Notes: generated by a model from the letters alone, not told the origin. A stretch of DNA of 64,000 nt from Parapedobacter luteus (GCF_900168055.1 NZ_FUYS01000003.1:496001-560000), one strand, 5' to 3'; counted from the stretch's first letter, positions 1 through 9,356 are shown. Numbers and translations: made by a program.

Positions 1-1
1 G

Positions 2-2068
2 GGAGACGATTTCCATGACGGCTTTGCCGTGGTGCAGCGCGGCGGCCGCGCCGGGTTCATTACGTCAACGGGGGGACGTTGGGGACGGCTCAAGTATCAA
101 CGGGCCGGCCATTTTTCCGATGGGGTAGCCCCGGTAAAAATCCGCGGTAAGTATGGCTACCTGGATGCAAGGCGGAAGTGGGTTGTCCGCCCCCAGTATG
201 ACCACGCGCTGCCGTTTCAGGAAGGCCGCGCCGTAGTGGCCGATGGGCTGCACTATGGTTTCATCGATCGCACAGGCAACCGGGTAACCCGGTTGGAATA
301 CGAGGATGCCACGCCATTCCGAAATGGGCTGGCCAGGGTGCGGAAAAACGGACATTTCGGGCTGATCGATACCCATGGCGTGGAGGTGCTGCCATTGGTG
401 TATACCGCCATTGAACCGCTTGCCGGAGGGGACTATCGGCTCACGGGAAAGGATGGCGTTGGACTGGCCGACGCAAACGGGCGGCTGCTGGTCAATGCGC
501 GATACCGCCGGGTTCAGCTCCGGGACGACGGGAATTATTCCATCGAGAACCATTTGGGAAAGGTGGGCCTATTCCATCTAAATCAGCGGCGGTTGATTTT
601 ACCGGTCGTCTTTGACGCCATTTATGACGCCGGTGAAGGGATATACCTCTGCCACCAAAACAACAACCATTATGTATACGCAGACTCCACCGGCCACCTG
701 TTATATGGATTGGCATTTGAAGATGCCGGCACATTCAGCGAAGGACTCGCAGCCGTTAAAAAAGATGGCAAATGGGGATACATCGATACCGCCGGCCGAT
801 TGGCGATTCCCTTCCAATTCGATGCCTTTGACAACCGGCATTATGCGCGGATGCGGTTCAGCAGCAACCGGGCCTGGGTACGGAAAGGCGGGATGACCGC
901 GCTCATCGACCGGTATGGGCATACCGTTGCCTTAACCGACTACCCATCTGCCCTTCCGTTTACCTGCAATCGCGCCTTGGTGGTGGATCAATCCGGTCGC
1001 ATCGGCTACGTAGACACGATGGGAGCGGTACGTATTCCGTTGATGTATACCGGCGGCAGCGCCTTCAATACGTATGGCATCGGCTGGGTAACGAAGTCCC
1101 CTTACGACATACCGTCCTACCACACCATCAACACCGCGGGCGAAATCATCGACAGCCTGGGCTTTCAACCTCCCAAGATTTTTAATGCCCGATACTGGTA
1201 TACCGACCGGCCGAAGCGGTCGCTGCTGGTCGACCGCCGCACAGGGAAGATCACGGATTATCCGTATGATAACATGTACCGATCATCGTATATGCCTGAT
1301 GACCTGTTTCACGCCACCCGGGATCAACTGTCGGGACTGATCGACACTTCCATGGCCGTAGTGATCCCATTGCGTTACCGGACGGTCGAAACGTTTCACC
1401 ACAACCGTGCCCGGGTAGTCAGCGATACCGGCGAAGGGTTTGTGGACCGGCTCGGCCGCGAAATCCTGCCGTTGCATTACGAAAAGTTTTCCTATTTCCG
1501 TTATCCGGTCACCGTGGCCATACGCAATGGCCGGCGCGGCGTGCTGGACACCGCAGGGCGCGTCGTCATACCGCTCGACTACGATGCAGTGGACATCGAC
1601 TATGCGAACAACCGCATCATCGCAACCGACAGCCTCGGCGCGCGGATATTCGACCGGCATGGGTACCTGCTCCATGACCGGCAATACGACAGGGTATCTG
1701 CCTTCCATGCCAACCGCGCCACCGTACGGAAAAACGGAAAAACCGGTGTTGTGGACTACCTCTTCCGGGAGCTGTGTCCACCCATCTACGACCGGATAGG
1801 CCCTTTTAAAGCCGATGGGATGGCCTGGGTGGTCAATGACGGAAAAATCGGATACCTGGATTCAGCCTATCAGGTTTGCATTCCCATCATCTACGATGAC
1901 GGGGACATCTTTATCCACGGCATGGCCAAGGTCAAACTAAACGGCGAGGAGCTATTCGTCGACCGCGCGGGGAAACGGGTTTATCCGGATGAAGCGACTA
2001 TCCAAGCCCGGGAAGCGGCCATCGCGGAAACCAAGGAAGATAGGCGCTGGCTGGATTTCAGCGGTTGA
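2..2068 (+). CDS. WG-repeat protein (5' end outside window)
   Basis: The reading frame is open to the left edge: codons 2-28 already read as repeat sequence ending in DGFA, so the true start lies upstream and the GTG at 29 is not the real start. The visible 689 residues are almost entirely tandem WG-type repeats of about 45-50 residues, roughly a dozen of them. Each has a pattern like 'F.DG.A.V...GK.GYID..G...IP..YD', for example GKYGYLD near the start and GKWGYID in the middle. These repeats are thought to build a beta-rich scaffold, and no enzymatic motif is visible. The C-terminus is a short charged helix-like tail. Whether a signal peptide or catalytic domain precedes the repeats cannot be seen. 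The family is known mainly as a structural repeat; its role here is unknown. It converges on the next gene with only 5 bases between them. Confidence 0.9.
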   Translation, partial: GDDFHDGFAVVQRGGRAGFITSTGGRWGRLKYQRAGHFSDGVAPVKIRGKYGYLDARRKWVVRPQYDHALPFQEGRAVVADGLHYGFIDRTGNRVTRLEYEDATPFRNGLARVRKNGHFGLIDTHGVEVLPLVYTAIEPLAGGDYRLTGKDGVGLADANGRLLVNARYRRVQLRDDGNYSIENHLGKVGLFHLNQRRLILPVVFDAIYDAGEGIYLCHQNNNHYVYADSTGHLLYGLAFEDAGTFSEGLAAVKKDGKWGYIDTAGRLAIPFQFDAFDNRHYARMRFSSNRAWVRKGGMTALIDRYGHTVALTDYPSALPFTCNRALVVDQSGRIGYVDTMGAVRIPLMYTGGSAFNTYGIGWVTKSPYDIPSYHTINTAGEIIDSLGFQPPKIFNARYWYTDRPKRSLLVDRRTGKITDYPYDNMYRSSYMPDDLFHATRDQLSGLIDTSMAVVIPLRYRTVETFHHNRARVVSDTGEGFVDRLGREILPLHYEKFSYFRYPVTVAIRNGRRGVLDTAGRVVIPLDYDAVDIDYANNRIIATDSLGARIFDRHGYLLHDRQYDRVSAFHANRATVRKNGKTGVVDYLFRELCPPIYDRIGPFKADGMAWVVNDGKIGYLDSAYQVCIPIIYDDGDIFIHGMAKVKLNGEELFVDRAGKRVYPDEATIQAREAAIAETKEDRRWLDFSG

Positions 2069-2073
2069 TGCGC

Positions 2074-2355
2074 TCATGACTTAAAGGCTAGCCCGGCTTC
2101 CGCCAATGCCTTGCGAAGCAACGGCATGGAAGCTTTCCCCATACCGTGCAAAGCTAAAATATCCTTTTCGCTGTAAGACGCTAACTTCGCCAGCGAGTCG
2201 ATGCCCGCATGTTCAAGTGCCCGACGAGCAGGTGCACTCAATAGAGACGTGAAACCCGTCGAAGGCGCCCTTTTAGCTTCACAAACGGGGCATACGGGGC
2301 AATCACTGATTTTGTGATACCGATGTCCGTTCGGACAGGTTTTCAAGTGTCTCAT
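2074..2355 (-). CDS. small zinc-ribbon plus helix-hairpin-helix protein (RNA polymerase alpha-CTD-like)
   Basis: This 93-residue protein has two visible parts. The N-terminus carries a cysteine/histidine cluster (CPNGH, then CPVCPVCE within about 20 residues) that looks like a zinc ribbon. The C-terminal 60 residues read as two helix-hairpin-helix units (ARRALEHAGIDSLAKLASYS, then ILALHGMGKASMPLLRKAL), the arrangement found in the C-terminal domain of RNA polymerase alpha subunits. It lacks the N-terminal alpha-subunit domains, so it is not RpoA. It starts 3 bases after the stop of the SRPBCC gene and is almost certainly cotranscribed with it. Nucleic-acid binding is inferred from the fold; no target is known. 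Confidence 0.75.
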   Translation of the reverse strand: MRHLKTCPNGHRYHKISDCPVCPVCEAKRAPSTGFTSLLSAPARRALEHAGIDSLAKLASYSEKDILALHGMGKASMPLLRKALAEAGLAFKS

Positions 2356-2358
2356 CCG

Positions 2359-2820
2359 TTATGCTTCACAAATTTCTTTCAGTTTATCCAGCGCCTTGGG
2401 ATACGTTTTCTGGAAATAATCGACCATCTCGTCATTTACATCGATATCAACGGTTACGATGGTGGAGCCGTCTTGATACTCAAATGTGTAATTCTCGAAG
2501 CCCTGCCAAGCCTCAGCAATCGGACCTTCAGTAACTTCCTCATCGTCATCTAAGATACCCGCGTATTCGATGGATACATATCGATTTGGGGTATTTTCCC
2601 TGATATAGCCTACCATCCCCTCCCGCTTACCTTCCGCGTTGGTTCCGACAAATAGGATTTTCGATCCTTTTTCCCAATTTCCCTCAACGCCACCACCTTC
2701 GAAGTCAGACGTTGGGTTGAATACTGCTGTCCACTGTTTGAAGGTTTCCTTGCCAATCATCTTGCTGTACACTTCAGCTACAGGTGCGCTGATAACGGTC
2801 TTAAATTGAATCTTTTCCAT
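2359..2820 (-). CDS. SRPBCC (AHSA1-type) domain protein
   Basis: This 153-residue protein begins with the classic START/SRPBCC opening (KTVISAPVAEVYSKMIGKETFKQW), followed by a beta-rich core with a Gly-rich turn (FEGGGVEGNWEKGS) and a long C-terminal helix (VDYFQKTYPKALDKLKEICEA). Members bind small hydrophobic ligands or, in the AHSA1 group, act with Hsp90. No ligand can be assigned here. It is cytoplasmic, without a signal peptide. It is the first gene of a two-gene unit with the small zinc/HhH protein. A -7 promoter element lies about 60 bases upstream on the same strand. Confidence 0.85.
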   Translation of the reverse strand: MEKIQFKTVISAPVAEVYSKMIGKETFKQWTAVFNPTSDFEGGGVEGNWEKGSKILFVGTNAEGKREGMVGYIRENTPNRYVSIEYAGILDDDEEVTEGPIAEAWQGFENYTFEYQDGSTIVTVDIDVNDEMVDYFQKTYPKALDKLKEICEA

Positions 2821-2878
2821 CTATACATTTTTCTGATGTTTAAAAACCGGCCGGACTGGGGCCGAATACATTACGTTA

Positions 2879-2886
2879 CAAAGTTA
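2879..2886 (-). promoter_or_regulatory. -7 promoter element for the SRPBCC gene
   Basis: The minus strand reads TAACTTTG, an exact match to the Bacteroidota -7 consensus TAnnTTTG, 58 bases before the SRPBCC start codon. A -33 TTG at the usual spacing is not clear. Confidence 0.5.
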
Positions 2887-3037
2887 CGAAGCTCCGCAAC
2901 AGCTGACATTGGCATCATGCGCCAATATGGAGGGGTATTTACGACAAAATGATAGGCACATCCCGGGCTTGGGTAAATTAATGCCATTTACGGCTTTTTT
3001 GCTATATTGCCAGGCAATACAACTAAATACGCACGAA

Positions 3038-6000
3038 ATGAATACCTTCTGTTCCTGCCTCTTTGCGGCAGCATTGTGGTTTGCTATGCCAGCTTCATCA
3101 CAAACTGCTGCCACGTTCCTTTCACACCCCACCTTAAGCCCCGATGGGAAAACCCTGGTTTTCAGCTATGAGGGCGATCTCTGGAAAGTTCCAACAGCTG
3201 GTGGACAAGCATTGCGTCTTACAGCGATGCCGGGTGATGAAATGGCACCCCGTATATCGCCGGATGGCCAATGGCTGGCCTTTTCCTCCAATCAATTCGG
3301 AAATTTTGATGTGTATGTGATGCCACTTGAGGGCGGAGATATCCGGCAGCTTACGTTCCACGATGCTGCCGACGAAGTCGACAGCTGGGGCTGGGACAGC
3401 CGGACCATCTATTTTACCTCGGGCCGGTACAATCGCTTTAGCAGCTACACGGTTGATGTAAGCGGAGGCACCGCCAAACGCTTGTTTCCCCATTATTTCA
3501 ACACCATCCACGGCGTCGTGGAAACACCATCGGGCGAACTGCTCTTTAACAACACTTGGGAGAGCTACTCCGCGGCAAACCGTAAGCGGTATAAAGGGGC
3601 ATTCAACCCCGACATCCTGTCGTACCATCCAGGCACTCGCGCGTTCAAGCGATACACCGATTACGAAGGCAAAGACTTCTGGACGACCGTGGACAACCAG
3701 GGCAACATTTATTTCGCTTCGGATGAAGCCAACGGCGAATACAACCTATATACGTTTGTCAACGGCCAGAAAACGCCCCTCACCCGCTTCAATACATCCA
3801 TTAAACGACCGGCCGTCGCTGCAAACGGCGAAAAGGTGGTGTTCGAAAAGGACTACCAATTGTTTGTATACGATGTAGCGAGCAAAAAAACCGTGCAGCC
3901 CCCCATCTCCCTGAATCGCAACATGGTGCTGGGCAAGTCACAGGAGTTTGATGCGAAAGACAACATCAGCTACTTCGATGTTTCGCCGGACGGCAAAAAA
4001 TTGGCGTTCGTTTCCCGCGGTGAGCTGTTCGTGAGCGATATCGATGGCAAATTCATCCGCCAAATGCCATCGTCGGGCGAACGCATCATGGAGGTCAAAT
4101 GGCTTGCCGACAACAAAACGATCCTCTTCAACCAGACGGCCGATGGTTACCTCAACTGGTTCACCACTTCCGCCGACGGTACGGGGGCACCCAAGCAGCA
4201 TACGACAGACCTACGCAACAACCGGGATATCACCCTCAACAATGACCGTACACAAGGTGTTTACCTCAGTGGCCGGGACGAAGTGCGTATCCTTGATCTT
4301 AAAACACTGAAAAGTAACACGGTCGTGAACGATGAAATCTGGGCCTTCCAAAACTCCAAACCTTCGTTTTCGCCCGATGGAGCGTACGTACTGTTCACGG
4401 CTTACCGCAATTTTGAACAAGACATCTTTGTGCACCACCTCGCCAGTAAGCAAACCATCAACCTGACCAACACCGGTGTCTCCGAGGCGTCGCCGGTATG
4501 GTCGCCGGACGGAAAATACATCTATTTTGCCAGCAACCGTACCAAACCATCCTATCCAACGGGCATGCGTGATGCCAGCATCTATCGGATGGCCCTGGAC
4601 AATGTCGATGACCCTTACCGCATGGATAAGTTCGACGCGCTTTTCGAAGAAAAGAACGAAGACAATAAAAAAGATTCCACCAAAAACGATAAAAAGGCCG
4701 CCGAGCCGATTGTCATCAATACGCAGGGTTTACTCGATCGAATTACCCTCATCGGCCCGACATTTGGTACTCAAGGCGGAACATCCATTTTCAAGAAAGG
4801 CGAAAAAACCTACATCTTTTATTATTCCAACCATGAGGGCGGCCGCAGCGCATTGTTCCGAACCGTCATTCAACCGTTTGAGGAAAACAAAACCGAAAAA
4901 GTAGTCGACGGCGGCGCCGGCAACCTGGTCGAAGCAGACGGGAAGTTTTATGCGCTCTCCCGGGGAGCCATACAGAAATATAATATCGACGGCAACAAGC
5001 TGGACAAGTTAGACATCGGATTCAAATTCCAGCGCAACCTTGAAAAGGAATTTAGGCAGCTGTTTTACGAAACCTGGGCCGGCATCGAGGAAAACTTCTA
5101 CGACAGCAATTTCCACGGGGTCGACTGGGCGGCGATCAAAAAACGCTACGCCACCTATCTCCCCTACCTGAATAGCCGAGCTGACCTCCGTATCTTGCTC
5201 AATGACATGCTCGGCGAACTCAACTCGTCGCACCTTGGCTTCAGCTCCGGTGGTCCCGAGGAGCGCAAAAACCTTACCTACGCAACCAACGAAACCGGCA
5301 TCATCTTCGACAAAGACAATCCTTACCGCGTGCACCACATCGTCACAAATAGCAACGCTTCGAGAAAGGACGTGGATATACAGCCCGGAGACGTGTTGGT
5401 AGCGGTTGATGGCCAGCGTATAGACAGCAAGGCCGACCGCGATTACTACTTCACCCGTCCATCATTGGCCAACGAGATGGTGCTGACATTCAGTCGTGGA
5501 GGGAAGGAAATCACGGCCAAGGTACGGCCGCAGAGCAGTGCGGCATTGCGCGACCAATTGTACGACGAATGGATAAGAAGCAACCGCCGGAGGGTGGATT
5601 CCTTGGGCAACAACCGCATCGCTTATTCTTATATGAAAAACATGGGGAGCGGCGAGCTTGAGCGGTTCCTATTGGATATGGTCGAACAGGAAAACAACAA
5701 AGACGCGATCATCCTTGACCTCCGTTACAATACCGGCGGTAATGTCCATGATGAGGTACTGCGCTTCCTTTCCCAGCGCCCCTATTTACAATGGCAATAC
5801 CGAGGAGGCAAACGTTCGCCGCAAAGCAATTTTGCCCCCGCTGGCAAACCGATCGTATTGCTCATTAACGAACAGTCATTGAGCGATGCGGAGATGACGG
5901 CCGCGGGGTTCAAAGCACTTAAGCTGGGTACTGTTATAGGCACCGAGACCTACCGGTGGATTATTTTCACCTCGGCCAAGGGGCTCGTCGATGGATCGAT

Positions 6001-6172
6001 GTACCGCGTGCCGGCATGGGGCTGTTATACGCTTGACGGTGACAACCTGGAGTTGACGGGCGTATCCCCAGACATCCATGTCGAAAACACCTTCATGGAT
6101 AGACTGGAGGACAACGACCCCCAATTGGAAAGGGCCATACAAGAACTTCAGGAAGCATTGAAAAAGCCCTGA
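3038..6172 (+). CDS. secreted tricorn-like serine protease (S41 family)
   Basis: A 1044-residue exported protease. I chose the ATG at 3038 because it starts a signal peptide (about residues 1-21, ending near PASS); upstream in-frame codons give no such sequence. Residues about 25-600 form TolB/WD40-like beta-propeller blades with repeated 'SPDGK.L.F.S' and 'SPDG.WLAFSSN' motifs. A Lys/Glu-rich linker follows (KNEDNKKDSTKND). The C-terminal third has the tricorn core domain (ETWAGIEENFYD, then ELNSSHLGF with His732), a PDZ domain (about 760-840, DVDIQPGDVLVAVDGQRID) and the S41 catalytic domain with NEQSLSDAEM, where Ser949 is the likely nucleophile. Tricorn degrades oligopeptides into short peptides. 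This order matches tricorn, but the signal peptide indicates a periplasmic or surface enzyme. It stands alone, not in the peptide island further downstream. Confidence 0.9.
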   Translation: MNTFCSCLFAAALWFAMPASSQTAATFLSHPTLSPDGKTLVFSYEGDLWKVPTAGGQALRLTAMPGDEMAPRISPDGQWLAFSSNQFGNFDVYVMPLEGGDIRQLTFHDAADEVDSWGWDSRTIYFTSGRYNRFSSYTVDVSGGTAKRLFPHYFNTIHGVVETPSGELLFNNTWESYSAANRKRYKGAFNPDILSYHPGTRAFKRYTDYEGKDFWTTVDNQGNIYFASDEANGEYNLYTFVNGQKTPLTRFNTSIKRPAVAANGEKVVFEKDYQLFVYDVASKKTVQPPISLNRNMVLGKSQEFDAKDNISYFDVSPDGKKLAFVSRGELFVSDIDGKFIRQMPSSGERIMEVKWLADNKTILFNQTADGYLNWFTTSADGTGAPKQHTTDLRNNRDITLNNDRTQGVYLSGRDEVRILDLKTLKSNTVVNDEIWAFQNSKPSFSPDGAYVLFTAYRNFEQDIFVHHLASKQTINLTNTGVSEASPVWSPDGKYIYFASNRTKPSYPTGMRDASIYRMALDNVDDPYRMDKFDALFEEKNEDNKKDSTKNDKKAAEPIVINTQGLLDRITLIGPTFGTQGGTSIFKKGEKTYIFYYSNHEGGRSALFRTVIQPFEENKTEKVVDGGAGNLVEADGKFYALSRGAIQKYNIDGNKLDKLDIGFKFQRNLEKEFRQLFYETWAGIEENFYDSNFHGVDWAAIKKRYATYLPYLNSRADLRILLNDMLGELNSSHLGFSSGGPEERKNLTYATNETGIIFDKDNPYRVHHIVTNSNASRKDVDIQPGDVLVAVDGQRIDSKADRDYYFTRPSLANEMVLTFSRGGKEITAKVRPQSSAALRDQLYDEWIRSNRRRVDSLGNNRIAYSYMKNMGSGELERFLLDMVEQENNKDAIILDLRYNTGGNVHDEVLRFLSQRPYLQWQYRGGKRSPQSNFAPAGKPIVLLINEQSLSDAEMTAAGFKALKLGTVIGTETYRWIIFTSAKGLVDGSMYRVPAWGCYTLDGDNLELTGVSPDIHVENTFMDRLEDNDPQLERAIQELQEALKKP

Positions 6173-6287
6173 CAAAAGCAACAGTTGTTCACCCGCGCGT
6201 GGTTGAAATGAATATTTGATATTTTCCCGATGGTTTCTATATTAGTCGAGACAATCATTTTGTCTTTTCACATCAAAATCGGTAACC

Positions 6288-6620
6288 ATGGGAAAATTTG
6301 TTATCACCACACGCAAGAACGGCGAGTTTCAGTTTAACTTGAAAGCTGGCAACGGGGAGATCATCTTGGCAAGCGAGGGCTACACCACCAAGGCCGCCTG
6401 CGTCAACGGCATCGAATCCGTCAAGAAAAACGCTGCAAATGATGGCCGTTATGAACGGAAAGAAGCCAAAAACGGTAAGTTGTTCTTCAACCTGAAAGCT
6501 TCTAATGGGCAGGTCATCGGCTCAAGTGAACTGTATGAAAGTGCTTCCGGACGCGACAAAGGAATCGAATCCGTCAAGCGCAACGCCCCTGAGGCCGACG
6601 TCGTCGATCAAACAGCGTAA
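6288..6620 (+). CDS. YegP-family protein with two DUF1508 repeats
   Basis: A 110-residue protein made of two copies of the DUF1508 unit. The first is about residues 1-50 (GKFVITTRKNGEFQFNLKA, then a GIESVKKNA end) and the second about 55-103 (GKLFFNLKASNGQVIGSSE, then GIESVKRNA). The tandem arrangement and length match YegP. The function of the family is not established. It is followed after 8 bases by a strong terminator, so it is a single-gene unit. The short acidic tail (EADVVDQTA) is outside the repeats. Confidence 0.9.
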   Translation: MGKFVITTRKNGEFQFNLKAGNGEIILASEGYTTKAACVNGIESVKKNAANDGRYERKEAKNGKLFFNLKASNGQVIGSSELYESASGRDKGIESVKRNAPEADVVDQTA

Positions 6621-6628
6621 ACCGCGAC

Positions 6629-6666
6629 GGATTGGAAGAAAGGATTTCTTCCAATCCGCTTTTTTT
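6629..6666 (+). terminator. intrinsic terminator after the YegP-type gene
   Basis: A perfect 13-bp stem (GGATTGGAAGAAA at 6629-6641, its complement at 6645-6657) closes a 3-base loop. A run of seven T at 6660-6666 follows. It begins 8 bases after the stop codon and ends 29 bases before the ilvE start, so the ilvE promoter must lie within or just after it. Confidence 0.92.
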
Positions 6667-6695
6667 GCTAACTTGCGTGCCAAGCAATTACAGTT

Positions 6696-7766
6696 ATGAA
6701 CGAGGCAGCAACAACAGCAATCCGCGTGGAGCAAACACGGCAGTCGAAACTCCCGCAAGTCGATTTCAACAACCTGAAATTTGGTCAAACATTTTCCGAC
6801 CACATGCTGGTGGCCGATTACGTGGACGGGCATTGGACAGACGTGAGCATTGTACCCTATGGCAACCTGTCTTTGAGCCCCGCTACCTCTGCCCTGCACT
6901 ATGGCCAGGCGATTTTTGAAGGCATGAAAGCCTACAGGTTTGCCAATGGCACGGTGAGCCTTTTCCGGCCGCATAAAAACCTCGAACGGTTCAATAAGTC
7001 GGCCTTACGGCTGGAAATGCCGGAAGTACCCGAAGATATTTTCATCGGCGGGCTTAAGACGCTGATCGATTTAGATCGCGACTGGGTGCCGGGTGCTGAG
7101 GGTTCATCGCTGTATATCCGTCCGTTCATGTTCGGTACGGAACCCGCGTTAGGTGTACATCCGTCTGACTCGTATAAATTCATCGTCATCACGAGCCCCG
7201 TCGGCGCGTACTATCACAAATCACTGCGGCTCAAAGTGGAAACCCACTTTACGCGTGCTGCGGAAGGCGGCGTCGGCTTTTCCAAAAACGCCGGCAACTA
7301 CGCGCTCTCACTCCATCCGACGCGGCTGGCACAGCAAGAAGGTTTCGACCAATTGATTTGGACCGATGCCAACGAACACAAGTATGTAGAAGAGGCCGGC
7401 ACAGCCAACCTGCTGTTCCGTGTAGGGGATACCATCATCACGCCCTCCTCAGACACCATATTGCATGGCATTACCCGCCGGACTATCATTGAAATCGCCC
7501 GCCATTGGGGTTATCAAGCGGAAGAACGCAAGGTATCCGTAAAAGAATTGATCGATGGTATTGAAGATGGCAGCGTCACAGAAGCGTTCGCCGCTGGTAC
7601 TGCAGCGACACTCACGCCCATCACCGAGATTGGTTATGAAGGACGGATCTACACCTTACCTGATCCCGCAAAACGAGTGTTTTCAAACAAAGTCCTACAG
7701 TACCTTAATGATCTACGTTACGGCCGCATCGACGATGAATTCGGCTGGAACCTTATTGTGGATTAA
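6696..7766 (+). CDS. ilvE: branched-chain amino-acid aminotransferase
   Basis: A class IV PLP-dependent aminotransferase of 356 residues, the usual length of the longer IlvE group. It interconverts Leu, Ile and Val with their 2-oxo acids using glutamate/2-oxoglutarate in the cytoplasm. Visible marks are SALHYGQAIFEGMKAYR (about 65-81), the PLP lysine in GVGFSKNAGNY (Lys197), the VEEAGTANLLF motif and the GITRRTIIEIA phosphate-binding segment. The sequence TAACTTGC about 20 bases before the ATG resembles a -7 element but is imperfect. It converges on miaA with 12 bases between stop codons. Confidence 0.95.
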   Translation: MNEAATTAIRVEQTRQSKLPQVDFNNLKFGQTFSDHMLVADYVDGHWTDVSIVPYGNLSLSPATSALHYGQAIFEGMKAYRFANGTVSLFRPHKNLERFNKSALRLEMPEVPEDIFIGGLKTLIDLDRDWVPGAEGSSLYIRPFMFGTEPALGVHPSDSYKFIVITSPVGAYYHKSLRLKVETHFTRAAEGGVGFSKNAGNYALSLHPTRLAQQEGFDQLIWTDANEHKYVEEAGTANLLFRVGDTIITPSSDTILHGITRRTIIEIARHWGYQAEERKVSVKELIDGIEDGSVTEAFAAGTAATLTPITEIGYEGRIYTLPDPAKRVFSNKVLQYLNDLRYGRIDDEFGWNLIVD

Positions 7767-7778
7767 AATTGATTAACT

Positions 7779-8696
7779 TCATGGCTTATCCACATGGTCA
7801 ACATGCTTGACTATGTGGGATACCATTTGATCAATCGCTTCCGGTGCAAACCAAACAGTTGTTGGATCTTTCTTAAACCAGGTCAGTTGGCGCTTGGCGT
7901 ACCTCCGCGTATTCTGCTTGATTTTAGCTATCGCCTGCTGCCAGGTGTACCGGCCATCCAGGTAGTCAAACAGTTCGGCATAGCCCACGGTCAGCAACGG
8001 GGGGCGATGCCGAAACGGCAGCAACGCGCTCACTTCGCCCAGCAAACCGGCCTCCACCATCGCATCCACGCGATTGTTGATACGCTCGTACAAGTGTAGC
8101 CTATCGGCATCAAGTCCAATTTTTAGCACATTGAAAGGACGCGCGGCTGCTGCCCGACGCCGAAAATGCGAAAAAGGTTTGCCCGTACTTTCATACACCT
8201 CAAGCGCGCGGATCACCCGTTGCGGATTGTTGATATCCACCTGCTCATAATACACCGGATCGACTTGTTTCAGTCGCATTTGGAGTGATTCAAGGCCGCC
8301 CTGCTCATACAGGCTATTCAGCTGTTCACGTACACCAGGAAGCGCCTTAGGTAGATCGTCAAGTCCACGGCATACCGCATCGACAAACAATCCCGATCCC
8401 CCCACCAATAGGACGATATCCAGTCGAGAAAACAGCTCTACCAAGCATTTCAAGGCATCACGCTCGAAATCACCAGCCGAATAATCATCCAAGACGCTAT
8501 GGGAATCAATGAAGTAGTGGGGTATAGCGGCCAATTCCTCAACCGAAGGCTTTGCCGTCCCGATGGACAACTCGCGATAAAACTGCCGGGAATCAGCAGA
8601 CAGGATAACCGTATGAAAATGTTGTGCCAACCGGATCCCGACGGCCGTTTTGCCGACGGCGGTCGGCCCCACAATGCACACCAAGGTTTTTGCCAC
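7779..8696 (-). CDS. miaA: tRNA dimethylallyltransferase
   Basis: This 305-residue protein adds the dimethylallyl group to adenosine 37 of tRNAs that read UNN codons. The P-loop GPTAVGKTAVG lies at residues 10-20, followed by SADSRQFYRELSIGTAKPS (the DSRQ.Y.....GTAKP signature) and GGSGLFVDA. The C-terminal part carries the tRNA-binding RYAKRQLTWF segment. The start codon is GTG at 8696. It lies 8 bases downstream of the pRiA4b ORF-3-like gene and is probably cotranscribed with it. Confidence 0.96.
   Translation of the reverse strand: MAKTLVCIVGPTAVGKTAVGIRLAQHFHTVILSADSRQFYRELSIGTAKPSVEELAAIPHYFIDSHSVLDDYSAGDFERDALKCLVELFSRLDIVLLVGGSGLFVDAVCRGLDDLPKALPGVREQLNSLYEQGGLESLQMRLKQVDPVYYEQVDINNPQRVIRALEVYESTGKPFSHFRRRAAAARPFNVLKIGLDADRLHLYERINNRVDAMVEAGLLGEVSALLPFRHRPPLLTVGYAELFDYLDGRYTWQQAIAKIKQNTRRYAKRQLTWFKKDPTTVWFAPEAIDQMVSHIVKHVDHVDKP
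7787..7822. other. long inverted repeat at the ilvE/miaA convergence
   Basis: TATCCACATGGTCAA (7787-7801) pairs with 7807-7822 around a 5-base loop, with one mismatch and one bulge. It lies in the last codons of miaA, a few bases past the end of ilvE. It may act as a shared transcription end or RNA-stabilising structure. No T-run follows on either strand, so it is not a canonical terminator. Confidence 0.4.
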
Positions 8697-8704
8697 GTGA
8701 CTCG

Positions 8705-9292
8705 CTAATAATCCTCTTCATAGCCACCGTTCTCTTCCTTGCTCTCTCCCTCCTGTTCTTCTTCATCCAGCATGTCTAAGTCCTCTTCCTCATTAATACC
8801 GTATTCGGTCTCCTGAAGAAAATCATATTCTTCGCCAGCTTTTTTAGACGTGGGCTCTGTAGCCACAGGCACCACCGGTACCCCCGGTAGCTTAGGGGCC
8901 TGACCAACACTTTTAAACAATGCTGGATATTCTTTGCCCGCTTCTTCCTTCAAAATTTTGATAAGCTGCACATGAAAGTCAAGCGGGTGCTCGAAGTTAT
9001 ATACGTAATAGAATTTTTGGTGCGGGTCATCAATGAATTTATTCAGCTTCGATTCCTCCATCAATGCCACGTCCCGCTCCTTTTTCCGTTCGTCGGGTAA
9101 GTAAGCGATTTCATCTCCCTTCTTCCAATGATCATTACTCACATAAAAGGATGAGGATGCTTCAGGGTTATAGCCCAAAGCTGTGTGAATAGCTTGGTGT
9201 AAATCTAAGAACGTTTGCTTAGGCAACACATCAATCTCTCGAATCACATCATCATAGTCCTCAAATGAAATCCTAAACCGGTAGATAGCCAT
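8705..9292 (-). CDS. plasmid pRiA4b ORF-3-like protein
   Basis: This 195-residue protein starts with the pRiA4b ORF-3 / IS1096 TnpR-like fold (MAIYRFRISFEDYDDVIREIDV, then FLDLHQAIHTALGYN and SFYVSNDHWKKGDEI). Residues about 145-195 are a disordered, very acidic tail rich in Glu and Asp (EEEDLDMLDEEEQEGESKEE). Despite the database name there is no transposase catalytic site here. The function of the family is not known. It precedes miaA by 8 bases and is likely in one transcript with it. Confidence 0.8.
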   Translation of the reverse strand: MAIYRFRISFEDYDDVIREIDVLPKQTFLDLHQAIHTALGYNPEASSSFYVSNDHWKKGDEIAYLPDERKKERDVALMEESKLNKFIDDPHQKFYYVYNFEHPLDFHVQLIKILKEEAGKEYPALFKSVGQAPKLPGVPVVPVATEPTSKKAGEEYDFLQETEYGINEEEDLDMLDEEEQEGESKEENGGYEEDY

Positions 9293-9356
9293 GACGCGCC
9301 TTTTGTATAAGTTAGTTAATGCGATTTTTTGCGAATATCAGAAAATAAGTCGGAAC

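Noticed and set aside
8705-9292. Possible transposon gene because of the IS1096 TnpR-like family name
   Set aside because: There is no transposase catalytic motif, no terminal inverted repeat, and it sits in a tight unit with miaA; the family name is historical.
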